DNA from: Dietzia natronolimnaea | GTDB taxonomy: Bacteria; Actinomycetota; Actinomycetes; Mycobacteriales; Mycobacteriaceae | NCBI RefSeq assembly: GCF_002289575.1 | Contig: NZ_NTGA01000023.1 | Coordinates: forward strand, 20,656-84,655 | Length of the DNA: 64,000 nucleotides | Reading direction: 5' to 3' | Shown: in pieces, positions 8,907-19,153 of the stretch | How the letters are laid out: each line of letters begins with the position of its first letter | How positions within the stretch are numbered: position 1 is the first letter of the stretch | The notes under the pieces: generated by a model | What the model was told of the DNA's origin: nothing | The model's database searches: none | The model's input: only the letters and a program-made list of their open reading frames with translations | Program-made: the position numbers and the translations under genes

Positions 8907-9824
8907 ATGGGAATCTGCGACGGACGCGTCGTCATCGTCACCGGCGCCGGCCGCGGAATCGGGCGGGAACACGCACTGGCCTTCGCCGCCGAGGGAGCCA
9001 GGGTCGTGGTCAACGACCTCGGCGCCGGTCTCGACGGATCGGACGTGGGGGAGTCCCCGGCCGAGCAGGTGGTCGAGGAGATCCGGGCAGCCGGAGGTGA
9101 GGCCGTGGTCAACGGTAACGACATCTCCTCGTGGGAGGGCGCACGCGAACTCGTCCATCAGGCGATCGACCACTTCGGTGGCCTCGACGTGCTGGTCAAC
9201 AACGCCGGCTTCCTCCGGGACAAAATGCTCGTCGGTATGGGGGAGCAGGACTGGGACACCGTGATCAACGTCCATCTCAAGGGTCACTTCGCGCCTCTGC
9301 GCCACGCCGCCGAGTACTGGCGCGCCGAATCGAAGGCCGGCCGCCCCCGCCGGGCCAGGGTCATCAACACCTCCTCGGGGGCCGGGCTCTTCGGATCGGT
9401 CGGACAGGGTAACTACGCCACCGCGAAGGCCGGAATCGCGCTGTTGACCATCCAGACCGCCGCGGAGATGAAGGGGTACGGCGTCACCGCCAACGCGATC
9501 GCTCCCGCTGCGCGTACTCGCATGACCACCTCCGCCGGGGAGGGCATGGCGTCACAGATGGCGGCACCCGAGGACGGTTCCTTCGACGCGATGGACCCCG
9601 CCAATGTCTCGCCGCTGGTCGTGTGGCTCGGGTCGGCGGAGTCGGACGAGGTCACCGGGCGTGTGTTCGAGGTCGAGGGCGGGAAGGTCACCGTGTGCGA
9701 CGGGTGGCAGCGGGCAGCGTCCGAGGACAAGGGTGCGAAGTGGGACCCGGTAGAGCTCGGGTCGGTGGTGCCGCGACTGCTCACCGCGTCCCCGTCGCCG
9801 GTGCCCGTCTACGGCGCCCGCTGA
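8907..9824 (+). CDS. SDR oxidoreductase of the KstR2 regulon (Rv3548c-like)
   Basis: A 305-residue SDR of the longer class that resembles the hydroxyacyl-CoA dehydrogenase domain of peroxisomal multifunctional enzymes. The glycine motif TGAGRGIG is near residue 12, NNAGFLRDKM identifies the subclass, and SSGAGLFGS with YATAK holds the catalytic Ser, Tyr and Lys. The longer C terminus is typical of this group. A strong ribosome site (GAGGAG) precedes the ATG. The position downstream of the previous SDR matches Rv3548c, so it is probably the second gene of a KstR2-controlled pair. The same subclass occurs at 36990 (Hsd4A). A 20-bp hairpin terminates the unit. Confidence 0.85.
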   Translation: MGICDGRVVIVTGAGRGIGREHALAFAAEGARVVVNDLGAGLDGSDVGESPAEQVVEEIRAAGGEAVVNGNDISSWEGARELVHQAIDHFGGLDVLVNNAGFLRDKMLVGMGEQDWDTVINVHLKGHFAPLRHAAEYWRAESKAGRPRRARVINTSSGAGLFGSVGQGNYATAKAGIALLTIQTAAEMKGYGVTANAIAPAARTRMTTSAGEGMASQMAAPEDGSFDAMDPANVSPLVVWLGSAESDEVTGRVFEVEGGKVTVCDGWQRAASEDKGAKWDPVELGSVVPRLLTASPSPVPVYGAR

Positions 9825-9856
9825 ATCGCTCGGCCCGGGGCCGTCCTCCGGGATCA

Positions 9857-9899
9857 AGAGATGGAGCCCCGCACCGTCACGGTGCGGGGCTCCATCTCT
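9857..9899. terminator. Perfect 20-bp hairpin between convergent genes
   Basis: Bases 9857-9876 pair without mismatch with 9880-9899, leaving a TCA loop. The site separates the SDR gene on the plus strand from the Gly-Ser repeat protein on the minus strand and should work in both directions. Confidence 0.8.
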
Positions 9900-9929
9900 G
9901 TGCCCGGGTCGACGCCCGGGGTCAGGTGC

Positions 9930-11693
9930 TCAGTTCTCGGGATCCGGGCAGTTCTGAGCGTCGACCGATCCGGCGCCTGCGAGCTGGTCGACCTGCTCCT
10001 GCGGGAGGTCGCAGATCGTGGGCAGGGGCGGCAGGCCCGGCAGGGGCGGCAGGGCCGGCAGCGCCACGCCACCGTTGATCGCGGCACCGGCGAGCACGAG
10101 CGTGCCGCCCAGCGAGAGGACCGGAAGGAGGGCGACCCCCGAACCGCTCTCGCCACCCAGGCTGGCCGCGGCCTCCAGGGATCCGGCCTGGCCGACCATC
10201 GATCCGAGGTTGGTCGAGCCCATGCTCTCGACAGACCCGTTCTCCAGCGAACCGGTGAGCGCGGTGAGCGACCCGTTGACCGCGGTGAGATCGCCGAAGG
10301 ACCCGGTCAGGACTTCGGCACTGCCACCGGTCGAGCCGGTGATGAGATCCGAGCTCTGGCCCGTGGAGCCGCTGTTGCCCGAGAGGGATCCGGAGACCTC
10401 CTCGATGGAGCCGGACAGCGCGGGCAGGATGCCGCCCTCGGCGATCGACCCGATGATCGGGTCGGCGGAGTTGCTCTCCACCGAGCCGGCGAGCTGATTG
10501 GCGGAACCGTTGGTCAGCGAACCGGCGATCCCCTCGCCGACGAGTTCAGCGGAGCCGCCGATGCCGGCCGTCGAACCGTCCGGGAAGTTGGCGGACAACG
10601 GGGGGAGCTCCGCGGACCCACCGAGGAAGTTGAGCTCGGTGGACAGCGGGGTCATCCCCAGCGACCCCATGCCCTCGGACCCGGTGAGGGGCGCGAGATC
10701 GGACGAGGTGAACTCGGCGGAACCGCCGAGAAGATCGAGCTCCGTGGAGAGCGGGGTCATCCCGAGGGAACCGACCTCCGTCGAACCGAACTCGGCCGAG
10801 CCGCCCAGGAGTTCCGTGGACAGCGGCGTCATGCCGGTCGATCCCACGTCCCCGGAGCCCACCAGCAGTTCGGTGGAGAGCGGGGCCATGCCCACCGAGC
10901 CGACGAGCGGCGCCAGGTCGGAGGAGGTGAAGGTTGCCGAGCCGCCGAGCAGGTCGGTGGACAGCGGTGCCATCCCGGCGGAACCGACCTCGGTGGAGCC
11001 GAACTCGGCCGACCCGCCGAGCAGGTCCAGCTGGGTGGACAGCGGAGCCAGGTCGGAGGAGGTGAAGTCGGCCGAGCCGCCGAGCAGGTCGGTGGACAGC
11101 GGTGCCATGCCGAGCGAGCCGATGTCGGTCGAGCCGAACTCGGCCGAGCCGCCGAGCAGGTCCGAGCTGCCCGGGAGCGCCGCAGACCCGCCGAGCAGGT
11201 CCGTGGACAACGGCGGCAGTTCGGAGGAGGCGGGCAGTTCGGCGGATCCGCCGAGAAGCTCGGTCGACAGGGGCATCATGCCGAGCGACCCGATGTCGGT
11301 CGAGCCGAACTCGGCCGAGCCGCCGAGCAGGTCCGAGCTGCCCGGGAGGGCGGCCGACCCCCCGAGAAGGTCCGAGCTGCCGGGGAGCTCGGCCGAGCCG
11401 CCGAGCAGGTCCGAGCTGCCCGGCAGGGCCGAGGATCCGCCGAGCGGGTCCGAACTGCCCGGCAGGGCCGTGGACCCGGCGAGGGGCTCGGAGCTCAGAG
11501 CCGGCAGATCGGCTGAACCGCTGAGCGGATCCAGACCCGCCGAACCCCCGTCGAGGTCACCGATGGAGCCGGTGATCGGGCCGAGCGCATCGATGATGCT
11601 GCCCAGGTCCTGCGCGTTGGCCGTGCCGTGGACGCCGGACGCGGCGAGGAGTACTGATGCCGCGACCGCGGCGGCCCTGGTGGGCTTGTTCAT
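9930..11693 (-). CDS. Secreted Gly-Ser-rich repeat protein, function unknown
   Basis: A 587-residue protein. It has a signal peptide with likely cleavage after ANA (residue 27), about 490 residues of degenerate repeats, a single hydrophobic segment at about 520-543, a proline-rich spacer (ALPPLPGLPPLP) and a short C-terminal tail with Cys561 and Cys582. The repeats are built from a LLGGSA block alternating with ELPGSS, EFGSTDIGSLG or DFTSSDLAPLST, with near-identical copies repeated about a dozen times. The absence of Lys and Arg across the repeats and the regular Ser-Asp-Leu spacing suggest an extended or beta-solenoid cell-surface or mycomembrane protein. No known family is recognised. It sits between the KstR2 and KstR clusters with its own ribosome site (AAAGGA) and terminator. 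Start ATG 11693 is chosen because it gives the signal peptide. Confidence 0.75.
   Translation of the reverse strand: MNKPTRAAAVAASVLLAASGVHGTANAQDLGSIIDALGPITGSIGDLDGGSAGLDPLSGSADLPALSSEPLAGSTALPGSSDPLGGSSALPGSSDLLGGSAELPGSSDLLGGSAALPGSSDLLGGSAEFGSTDIGSLGMMPLSTELLGGSAELPASSELPPLSTDLLGGSAALPGSSDLLGGSAEFGSTDIGSLGMAPLSTDLLGGSADFTSSDLAPLSTQLDLLGGSAEFGSTEVGSAGMAPLSTDLLGGSATFTSSDLAPLVGSVGMAPLSTELLVGSGDVGSTGMTPLSTELLGGSAEFGSTEVGSLGMTPLSTELDLLGGSAEFTSSDLAPLTGSEGMGSLGMTPLSTELNFLGGSAELPPLSANFPDGSTAGIGGSAELVGEGIAGSLTNGSANQLAGSVESNSADPIIGSIAEGGILPALSGSIEEVSGSLSGNSGSTGQSSDLITGSTGGSAEVLTGSFGDLTAVNGSLTALTGSLENGSVESMGSTNLGSMVGQAGSLEAAASLGGESGSGVALLPVLSLGGTLVLAGAAINGGVALPALPPLPGLPPLPTICDLPQEQVDQLAGAGSVDAQNCPDPEN
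10600..11490 (-). repeat. Internal coding repeats of the Gly-Ser protein
   Basis: On the plus strand the core CCGCCGAGCAGGTC (encoding DLLGG on the minus strand) recurs throughout, with 36-90 nt between copies. Some blocks, such as that around 11110-11170 and that around 11280-11340, are nearly identical at the base level, which shows recent duplication or conversion. Boundaries are approximate. Confidence 0.8.
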
Positions 11694-11909
11694 GGGGGAG
11701 GTCCTTTCGGTGGTATGACCCCTCGGACGACTGGATCCTGTGGACCAAGGTCCGGACATCTAACGCGCATAAGGATCCTCTAAGGCTGAGTGGGTGTCAA
11801 CGCTTTGCTCAGGAAATGGTGCTGGAGTGACGAATGAGGTGATAATGGACTGATAAACAGTCGTCAGATCGGCCACCTGAGGTAAGAAAACACCCAGAGC
11901 CACGACAAC

Positions 11910-11942
11910 GGCCGGGGCCTCTCGCGTGGAGAGACCCCGGCC
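11910..11942. terminator. Hairpin terminator after the ddn-like gene
   Basis: A 14-bp stem with one C-A mismatch (GGCCGGGG.CTCTC with GAGAG.CCCCGGCC) and a 5-nt loop starts about 20 nt past the stop of the minus-strand gene at 11961. No U run is present. Confidence 0.65.
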
Positions 11943-11960
11943 GGGGCGGTAGTCGCGAAG

Positions 11961-12464
11961 TCAGCCGGTCGGTTCGCAGATCACCACCGGGATCACCCGG
12001 CTCGTGTTGGCCTGGTAAGAGGCGAAGTCGGCGTAGCGCTCGACGAGGCGGGGCCAGAGCGCCGCGCGCTCCTCTACGGACGCCTCCCTCGCCGTCATCG
12101 CCCTGGTCCTCCGGCCCACCTGGATGGTGACCTCCGGGTTCGCCAGGATGTTCAGGTACCACTGGGGGTGCCTGGGCAGACCCCCCTGGGAGGCGACGAG
12201 CAGCACCCGGTCGCCATCCGGGAGGTGGAGCAGCGGCACCGTTCGCGGTTCGCCGGACTTGCGCCCCGTCGTCGTCACCAGGCAGACCGGAACCGGCGCC
12301 GTGAGCGCCGATCCCACCCTCCAGTTGCCGCCGATGCGGCCACCGGAGACGCGATACGTCCAGGTGTTAACGCGGGACATCACCTTGATGATGCCGAGGA
12401 CCCACGGCTTGGAGCGCCGGGGATCGTCCACGCCGGTCTCCACCCCGGGGTGCTCCTCGCTCAC
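11961..12464 (-). CDS. F420-dependent nitroreductase family protein (Ddn-like)
   Basis: A 167-residue protein of the deazaflavin-dependent nitroreductase family. The core motifs TTTGRKSGEPR (phosphate and F420 binding), PQWYLNILANPEV and the C-terminal RVIPVVICEP match Ddn (Rv3547), and the gene lies in the same place as in M. tuberculosis, next to fadA5. Ddn reduces quinones and activates nitroimidazoles using F420H2. The start is uncertain. GTG 12464 overlaps the GNAT stop as GTGA and implies coupling, but its ribosome site is cramped; GTG 12443 has AGGAG 8 nt upstream and gives a length closer to Ddn. It is the third gene of the fadA5 operon, so it should respond to KstR. Confidence 0.85.
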   Translation of the reverse strand: MSEEHPGVETGVDDPRRSKPWVLGIIKVMSRVNTWTYRVSGGRIGGNWRVGSALTAPVPVCLVTTTGRKSGEPRTVPLLHLPDGDRVLLVASQGGLPRHPQWYLNILANPEVTIQVGRRTRAMTAREASVEERAALWPRLVERYADFASYQANTSRVIPVVICEPTG

Positions 12465-13048
12465 CTCGAGCCCGGGAGCGGCGCGCGGACGATCACGTGC
12501 TTGCCCGGGAAGAACGCCGCCAGCTCGCGCCGGCACTCCTTCAGGGCCGCCAGGCCGAAGCCCTTCTTGCGCTCCTCGGGGTGGATCCAGATGGCCACGT
12601 CGACATCACCGTCGTCGATCTGCTCTCCGAAGACCAGGCCCACCGGCTGGTCGCGCGAGGTGTCCACGGCCACGAACCACATCGCGGACTCGGCCTCGAC
12701 CCGTGCCAGGCCGGCCTTCCGCTCCTCTTCCGTCTTCTGCTGGTCCCACTCGCCGGCCGTCGCCGACGTCTCATCAGAGGACCGCGAGTGGTACAGATCG
12801 GCGTGATCTGCAGTGTCGCGGAACGGGAACAGGCTGAAACCGTGCGGCCCCGACCCGACCGGGTGGTCGGTCGTATGTCCCACGAATGCCTCGAGCGGGG
12901 TCTTGAGTACCTCGCGCGCCTGGTCCACGGGCACGGCCAGCAGGTGTGCGATCGCCTCCACCGCGTCCTCCGTGCCATTGGCGGAGGAGATGGCCGAGAA
13001 GACCTCGTTCCTGCGGGCTGCGGCTGTCTCGATGGTGGTGCTGCTCAT
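12461..13048 (-). CDS. GNAT-type acetyltransferase in the fadA5 operon
   Basis: A 195-residue protein. Residues about 25-60 form a small helical segment (AIAHLLAVPVDQAREVL) that resembles a subunit or regulatory helix pair, and about 60-185 form a GNAT fold with the acceptor-site region FVAVDTSRDQPVGLVFG and the CoA-binding turn IHPEERKKGFGLAAL. It begins one base after the fadA5 stop, with an AGAGGA ribosome site inside fadA5, and overlaps the next gene by 4 nt, so it is translated with the operon. The substrate is unknown. M. tuberculosis has no such gene between fadA5 and ddn as far as I recall, so this appears to be a lineage-specific operon member. Confidence 0.75.
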   Translation of the reverse strand: MSSTTIETAAARRNEVFSAISSANGTEDAVEAIAHLLAVPVDQAREVLKTPLEAFVGHTTDHPVGSGPHGFSLFPFRDTADHADLYHSRSSDETSATAGEWDQQKTEEERKAGLARVEAESAMWFVAVDTSRDQPVGLVFGEQIDDGDVDVAIWIHPEERKKGFGLAALKECRRELAAFFPGKHVIVRAPLPGSR

Positions 13049-13049
13049 G

Positions 13050-15632
<2,583 letters not shown>

Positions 15633-15651
15633 CCCGGGGCTCGTCGTCCTG

Positions 15652-16674
15652 ATGTCCGGCTCCGTGTCCGACCACCGCCACGTCGACCGCGACGGCGTTC
15701 GGCTGCACTACGTCGTCGCCGAGCCGGCCCCCGAGCCCGCCCCCACGGCCGGCTCCCCGGGCACCGTGGTCCTCCTCCACGGGTTCCCGCACTTCTGGTT
15801 CACCTGGCACCGCATGATCCCCGCCCTCGCCGCCGCGGGGTGGCGGGTCATCGCACCGGACCTGCGTGGCATGGGACGGTCGGCCGCGCCCGCCGACGTG
15901 GAGGCCTACTCGCCGCGCGAGGTGGTCGACGACGTCCTCGCGGTGTGTGACGCCGAGGGGGCTGGGCGGGTCGTGCTGGTGGGTTTCGATTTCGGGGCGG
16001 GCGTCGCGTACGACACCTGCCATCTGGAACCCGGCCGGGTCCGCTCGGTGATCGGGATGGAGAACCCGTTCATGGGTACCGCCGGGACGGTCCCGCCGCT
16101 GGAGGGCTCGGCGATGATGGCCGAGAAGCACTTCCTGCACCTCCACTACTTCTCGCAGCCGGGAGTGGCCGAGGCCGACCTCGCCGGTCGCGAGCGGGAG
16201 TTCCTCACCAGGGTCTTCTACGCACTGTCGGCGGACTACCACTACCTCGACGTGTGGCAGCACCCCCCGGGGTCGACCTATCTCGAGGCGCTGCCCGAGG
16301 CGCCGCCGCTACCGTGGCGCTGGCTCTCGGTCGAGGAGATGGACGTCTACGAGGCCGAGTACGCCCGCACGGGGTTCGCCGGCCCGTTGCAGTGGTATCG
16401 GGCGATGGACGTGTCCTGGTCAGCGCGTAAGGAGTTCAAGCGACAGACAAACCCGGTGCCGTTCTACTTCCTCTACTCCGAGCACGACCCGGACCTCGAG
16501 GGCTTCCACGGACGGGATCCGCTCTCGAAACTCGGGCGACACCACGACGACGTCCGCATGGTCCGCGCGATCTCCTCGCCGGCGGGGCACCTCATGCACC
16601 TGGAGGCGACGGAGGACACCCACCGGGAGATCCTCACCTGCCTGGCGGACATCGCGGCCTCCGTTCCTGCCTGA
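15652..16674 (+). CDS. Alpha/beta-fold hydrolase, epoxide-hydrolase type
   Basis: A 340-residue alpha/beta hydrolase. The oxyanion motif HGFP is at 43-46 with the downstream Trp typical of epoxide hydrolases and haloalkane dehalogenases. The nucleophile elbow GFDFG holds Asp113, not Ser, and the catalytic His is His313 in AGHLMH. An Asp nucleophile argues for epoxide, haloalkane or related ester chemistry through an alkyl-enzyme intermediate. The ATG at 15652, 19 nt after the cyp125 stop, gives a normal N terminus and makes cotranscription with cyp125 likely. A role in clearing epoxides or in sterol side-chain processing is inference only. The substrate is unknown. Confidence 0.8.
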   Translation: MSGSVSDHRHVDRDGVRLHYVVAEPAPEPAPTAGSPGTVVLLHGFPHFWFTWHRMIPALAAAGWRVIAPDLRGMGRSAAPADVEAYSPREVVDDVLAVCDAEGAGRVVLVGFDFGAGVAYDTCHLEPGRVRSVIGMENPFMGTAGTVPPLEGSAMMAEKHFLHLHYFSQPGVAEADLAGREREFLTRVFYALSADYHYLDVWQHPPGSTYLEALPEAPPLPWRWLSVEEMDVYEAEYARTGFAGPLQWYRAMDVSWSARKEFKRQTNPVPFYFLYSEHDPDLEGFHGRDPLSKLGRHHDDVRMVRAISSPAGHLMHLEATEDTHREILTCLADIAASVPA

Positions 16675-16764
16675 GGCACTCGGCAGGCGCATGTCACCCC
16701 GCCCCCGCCCGAGCTCGCATCCGACTACCTCTCCAGCAATCACCTCGACTGCTCCGAGCCTGGC

Positions 16765-16899
16765 TGGCGGACACGAGCTTCGGGCTGGCGGACATTTCTC
16801 GCGTTTCAGGCTCGGTCTCCGCATATCGGGTCCGCCAGCTGCGAGGGGTGTCCGCCGGCGGCGAGGACATGGCCGCCAAGCGGGGTGGGGTGTCCGCCA
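16765..16899. repeat. Dispersed TGGCGGACA / TGTCCGCCA repeats, left flank
   Basis: Direct copies of TGGCGGACA start at 16765 and 16786 (21 bp apart). Inverted copies of GTCCGCC occur at about 16830, 16850 and 16892, spaced about 20 and 42 bp. The intergenic gap between the alpha/beta hydrolase and the DUF559-type gene is largely made of this material, and the same core and 21-bp period recur on the other side of that gene. Confidence 0.75.
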
Positions 16900-16919
16900 G
16901 CTGCCACGCGAGGGCTCGT

Positions 16920-17879
16920 TCAGGATGAAGTCAGGTGCCGGAGGTCTCGTCGGGCGCGGGTCAGGGCACTCGCGATGTGGCCGATGACCTCTTCCGGGCG
17001 CATTCCCTTTGTCACACGGACGACCTGCCAGCCAAGGTCCGCCAACCGAGCGGTGATCCGGAGGTCCCGGCGCCACTGTTCCGGATCTCCGTGATGCCTG
17101 CCGTCGTAGAAGATCGCGACCTTCTCGCGGGCGTACGCGAGGTCGGCAATTGTCAGGAGATATCCCGACGGTTCGCATATCTCGAACTGCGAGACAGGCT
17201 GAGGCAGTGAAGAGCGCTCGATTCTGAGCCGGAGGAGGCTCTCCTGCGGAGAGTGCGCGTCCGCGTCGCAGGCGTCGAGCAGTCGAACCACCCTCGAGAC
17301 CCCGTGTTGGCCGGGCATCCGCGTTGCAGCGTCGGCAACCGCGCGAACGCTGGTGTTGGTGGCGAAGCACACGGAGTCCACGATGCAGATCTTCCGATCA
17401 GCGCCAGTGGACCACCTTGCCACGTCGACCGCGGTTCGGGCTGGTGCGGTAATTCGTATTCCGCCGATCTCGCACGCGTCCGCGGCCGGGATGGGTTGCC
17501 GCAGCCTGCGCTCCCGAACCCCGGTCGGCACGCGGGGCTCGGCTGAGGTGAAGACATCGACGACGCCGTTGCCCCGCTCTGTCGAGTACCAGTGTTCCCC
17601 GTGGAGATACGCGGCGGACCACCCTCCGATCACCGCGTCTGCAGGCGCCCAGATGTCGACTGCACGTATGAAGTCCCACCTGCTCAACCGTGCCCCCTTC
17701 GCGGCATACACACCGGGGACGATCATTCTGAACGCCGATCGGAGCGAGTATCTCGTCACGAGTCCGGTCTCGAGGGCCGGGCTCGCCGCGAATGGCTGCC
17801 CGTCTGCAACCGCATCCGCCAACGAGGCGGGGAGCGGGGTGGGAGGCCGGGTGTCTCGGAATCGCCGGTCGCGTCTCAT
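16920..17879 (-). CDS. AbiEi-like / DUF559 endonuclease-fold protein
   Basis: A 319-residue protein with two visible parts. The N-terminal half (about 30-190) resembles the winged-helix region of AbiEi-type antitoxin proteins (SAFRMIVPGVYAAKG, GGWSAAYLHG, RTAVDVAR). The C-terminal half (about 205-315) resembles DUF559, a Vsr-like PD-(D/E)XK fold (ESLLRLRIE, IADLAYAREKVAIFYDGRHH, LGWQVVRVT). In most DUF559 proteins the strand reads VAVEYDG; here it is VAIFYDG, so the usual catalytic Glu is replaced by Phe and nuclease activity is doubtful. No toxin partner is adjacent. Repeats flank it on both sides and it interrupts a metabolic cluster, which suggests acquisition by transfer. Such genes are common orphans in mycolata and their function is not established. 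Confidence 0.7.
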   Translation of the reverse strand: MRRDRRFRDTRPPTPLPASLADAVADGQPFAASPALETGLVTRYSLRSAFRMIVPGVYAAKGARLSRWDFIRAVDIWAPADAVIGGWSAAYLHGEHWYSTERGNGVVDVFTSAEPRVPTGVRERRLRQPIPAADACEIGGIRITAPARTAVDVARWSTGADRKICIVDSVCFATNTSVRAVADAATRMPGQHGVSRVVRLLDACDADAHSPQESLLRLRIERSSLPQPVSQFEICEPSGYLLTIADLAYAREKVAIFYDGRHHGDPEQWRRDLRITARLADLGWQVVRVTKGMRPEEVIGHIASALTRARRDLRHLTSS

Positions 17880-18246
17880 GTCGGCAATCCTGACCGGTCA
17901 TCACGTGTCGACCGGCGGGTGACGACGTCAATGTGGACGGGGATGACGACGATTCACAGGAACCACGACGAGTTCAGTCCGCCTGGCTCACGTGGCGGTC
18001 CGGCAGACCGGGCGGACCCGCTCCCCGAGTTGGCGGACATGCTTCTTCAGCTGGCAGGCAGGAGGTGCCGAAAACCGGCCCGGAATCGCACGAGAAGTCC
18101 GCCAACCCCGGGGGCAAGTCCGCCAACCCCGGGGGCAAGTCCGCCAACCGCGGGGGCATGTCCGCCAACCGCGGGGGCAAGTCCGCCAACCGTGGGGGCA
18201 TGTCCGCCAGGCAGCCTGGCCGCGGGCTGACGAGACCGTCAGTAGC
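17880..18246. other. Intergenic gap without a convincing gene
   Basis: This 367-bp gap contains the 21-bp tandem array at 18096-18211 and, before it, a copy of GTTGGCGGACAT near 18030. The minus-strand open frame across it encodes only a seven-residue periodic peptide (LADLPP-type) with no ribosome site, and I treat it as non-coding. It also holds the upstream region of the DUF559-type gene, which starts at 17879. Confidence 0.6.
18096..18211. repeat. 21-bp tandem array (GTCCGCCAACC...GGGGGCA)
   Basis: Five full units and one partial unit of 21 bp. The third unit reads AGTCCGCCAACCGCGGGGGC plus A; others differ at the first base (A or T) and at one or two central bases. There are no spacers, so this is not a CRISPR. 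The core TGTCCGCCA is the complement of the TGGCGGACA repeats on the far side of the DUF559-type gene. Confidence 0.85.
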
Positions 18247-19152
18247 TCAGGAGCCGAGGCCGTACTTCTCCCCGAAGGCCGCGATGGAGTCGAGCTTCTG
18301 CTGGGTGGAGCAGTCGAATCCGTGGCCGTCGATCATCCACGGCATCACGATGATGTCGGTGACCCCGGCCTCGGCCAACTCCGTGAAACCCCGCGTGCCG
18401 AAGCGGTCGAGGCAGACCACCTGGATCGCGAAGGGTTTCCCGTCGCCGCGTTCGGCCAGTGAGCGGCCGTCGGCCTCGAGCAGTTCGCCCAGCCGCCGGA
18501 CGGTGGTGACGATCTCGTCGTAGCCCATCATGGCGCTGGTCCAGCCCTGGCCCACCCTCGCGGCCCGCTTGAGCGCGATCTCGGTGTGACCGCCCACGTA
18601 GAACGGCACCTGCTCGCTGGGGGCGGGGGTGAAGATCAGTTCGTCGAAGTCGAAGTGCTCGCCGTGGAACTCCATCCACTCACCCCGCAGGGCCTCGCGC
18701 ACGATCGCCAGCGACTCGTCCGTGCGCTTGCCGCGGCCCTTGAACGGCGCGCCGCACCACTCAAACTCGTTGGGGTCCCAGCCGATCCCCACGCCCAGAT
18801 CCAGCCGGTTCCCCGTCAGCAGCGCCACCGACGCCACCTGCCTGGTGAGCAGCAGCGGGTTGCGCGGGCCGACCTTGAGCACCTGCGGGCAGAAACGGAT
18901 GCGGGAGGTGGCCCCGCCCATGGCTGCGGACGCGACGAGGGGCTCGACCCACTGGGTGTCGGCGTCCCACATCCGCGAGCCGTCCGGGGTGTACGGATAG
19001 TCCTCGTCCTGGCGCCGCGGGTGGAACAGCGAGTCGGGCAGGACGATCCGGTCGAAACCGGCGGCCTCGGCCCCGCGGGCGATGTCCATGATCTGGTCGA
19101 CCGGGGAGAAGGAGATGGGGACGGAGAACTCGGCGTCCACTACACGTGGCAT
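18247..19152 (-). CDS. LLM-class F420-dependent oxidoreductase
   Basis: A 301-residue luciferase-like monooxygenase-fold protein (TIM barrel) of the type that usually uses F420. It shows the N-terminal barrel strands, the LDLGVGIGWDPNEFE segment at about 120-135 and VPFYVGGHTEIAL near 195. It starts one base after the stop of the upstream SnoaL gene (TGACATG), so it is the last gene of the DUF35-ltp4-ltp3-SnoaL operon and should be under KstR control. The likely role is redox chemistry on a sterol side-chain or CoA intermediate. It is distinct from the Rv3520c-like paralogue at 23032. The shorter ATG start at 19152 is preferred to an upstream one inside the neighbour. Confidence 0.85.
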   Translation of the reverse strand: MPRVVDAEFSVPISFSPVDQIMDIARGAEAAGFDRIVLPDSLFHPRRQDEDYPYTPDGSRMWDADTQWVEPLVASAAMGGATSRIRFCPQVLKVGPRNPLLLTRQVASVALLTGNRLDLGVGIGWDPNEFEWCGAPFKGRGKRTDESLAIVREALRGEWMEFHGEHFDFDELIFTPAPSEQVPFYVGGHTEIALKRAARVGQGWTSAMMGYDEIVTTVRRLGELLEADGRSLAERGDGKPFAIQVVCLDRFGTRGFTELAEAGVTDIIVMPWMIDGHGFDCSTQQKLDSIAAFGEKYGLGS

Positions 19153-19153
19153 G

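Noticed and set aside
9861..11516. A 551-residue plus-strand open frame opposite the Gly-Ser repeat protein
   Set aside because: It is antisense to the repeat gene, which has a signal peptide, ribosome site and proper start; the opposite frame encodes only arginine/glycine-rich shadow sequence.
17974..18201. Small LADLPP-repeat protein on the minus strand
   Set aside because: The frame only reflects the 21-bp repeat (seven codons) and has no ribosome site; related repeats on the other side of the DUF559-type gene are not in a consistent frame.
18096..18211. CRISPR array
   Set aside because: Units are 21 bp in direct contact with no spacers and no cas genes nearby; it is a simple tandem repeat.
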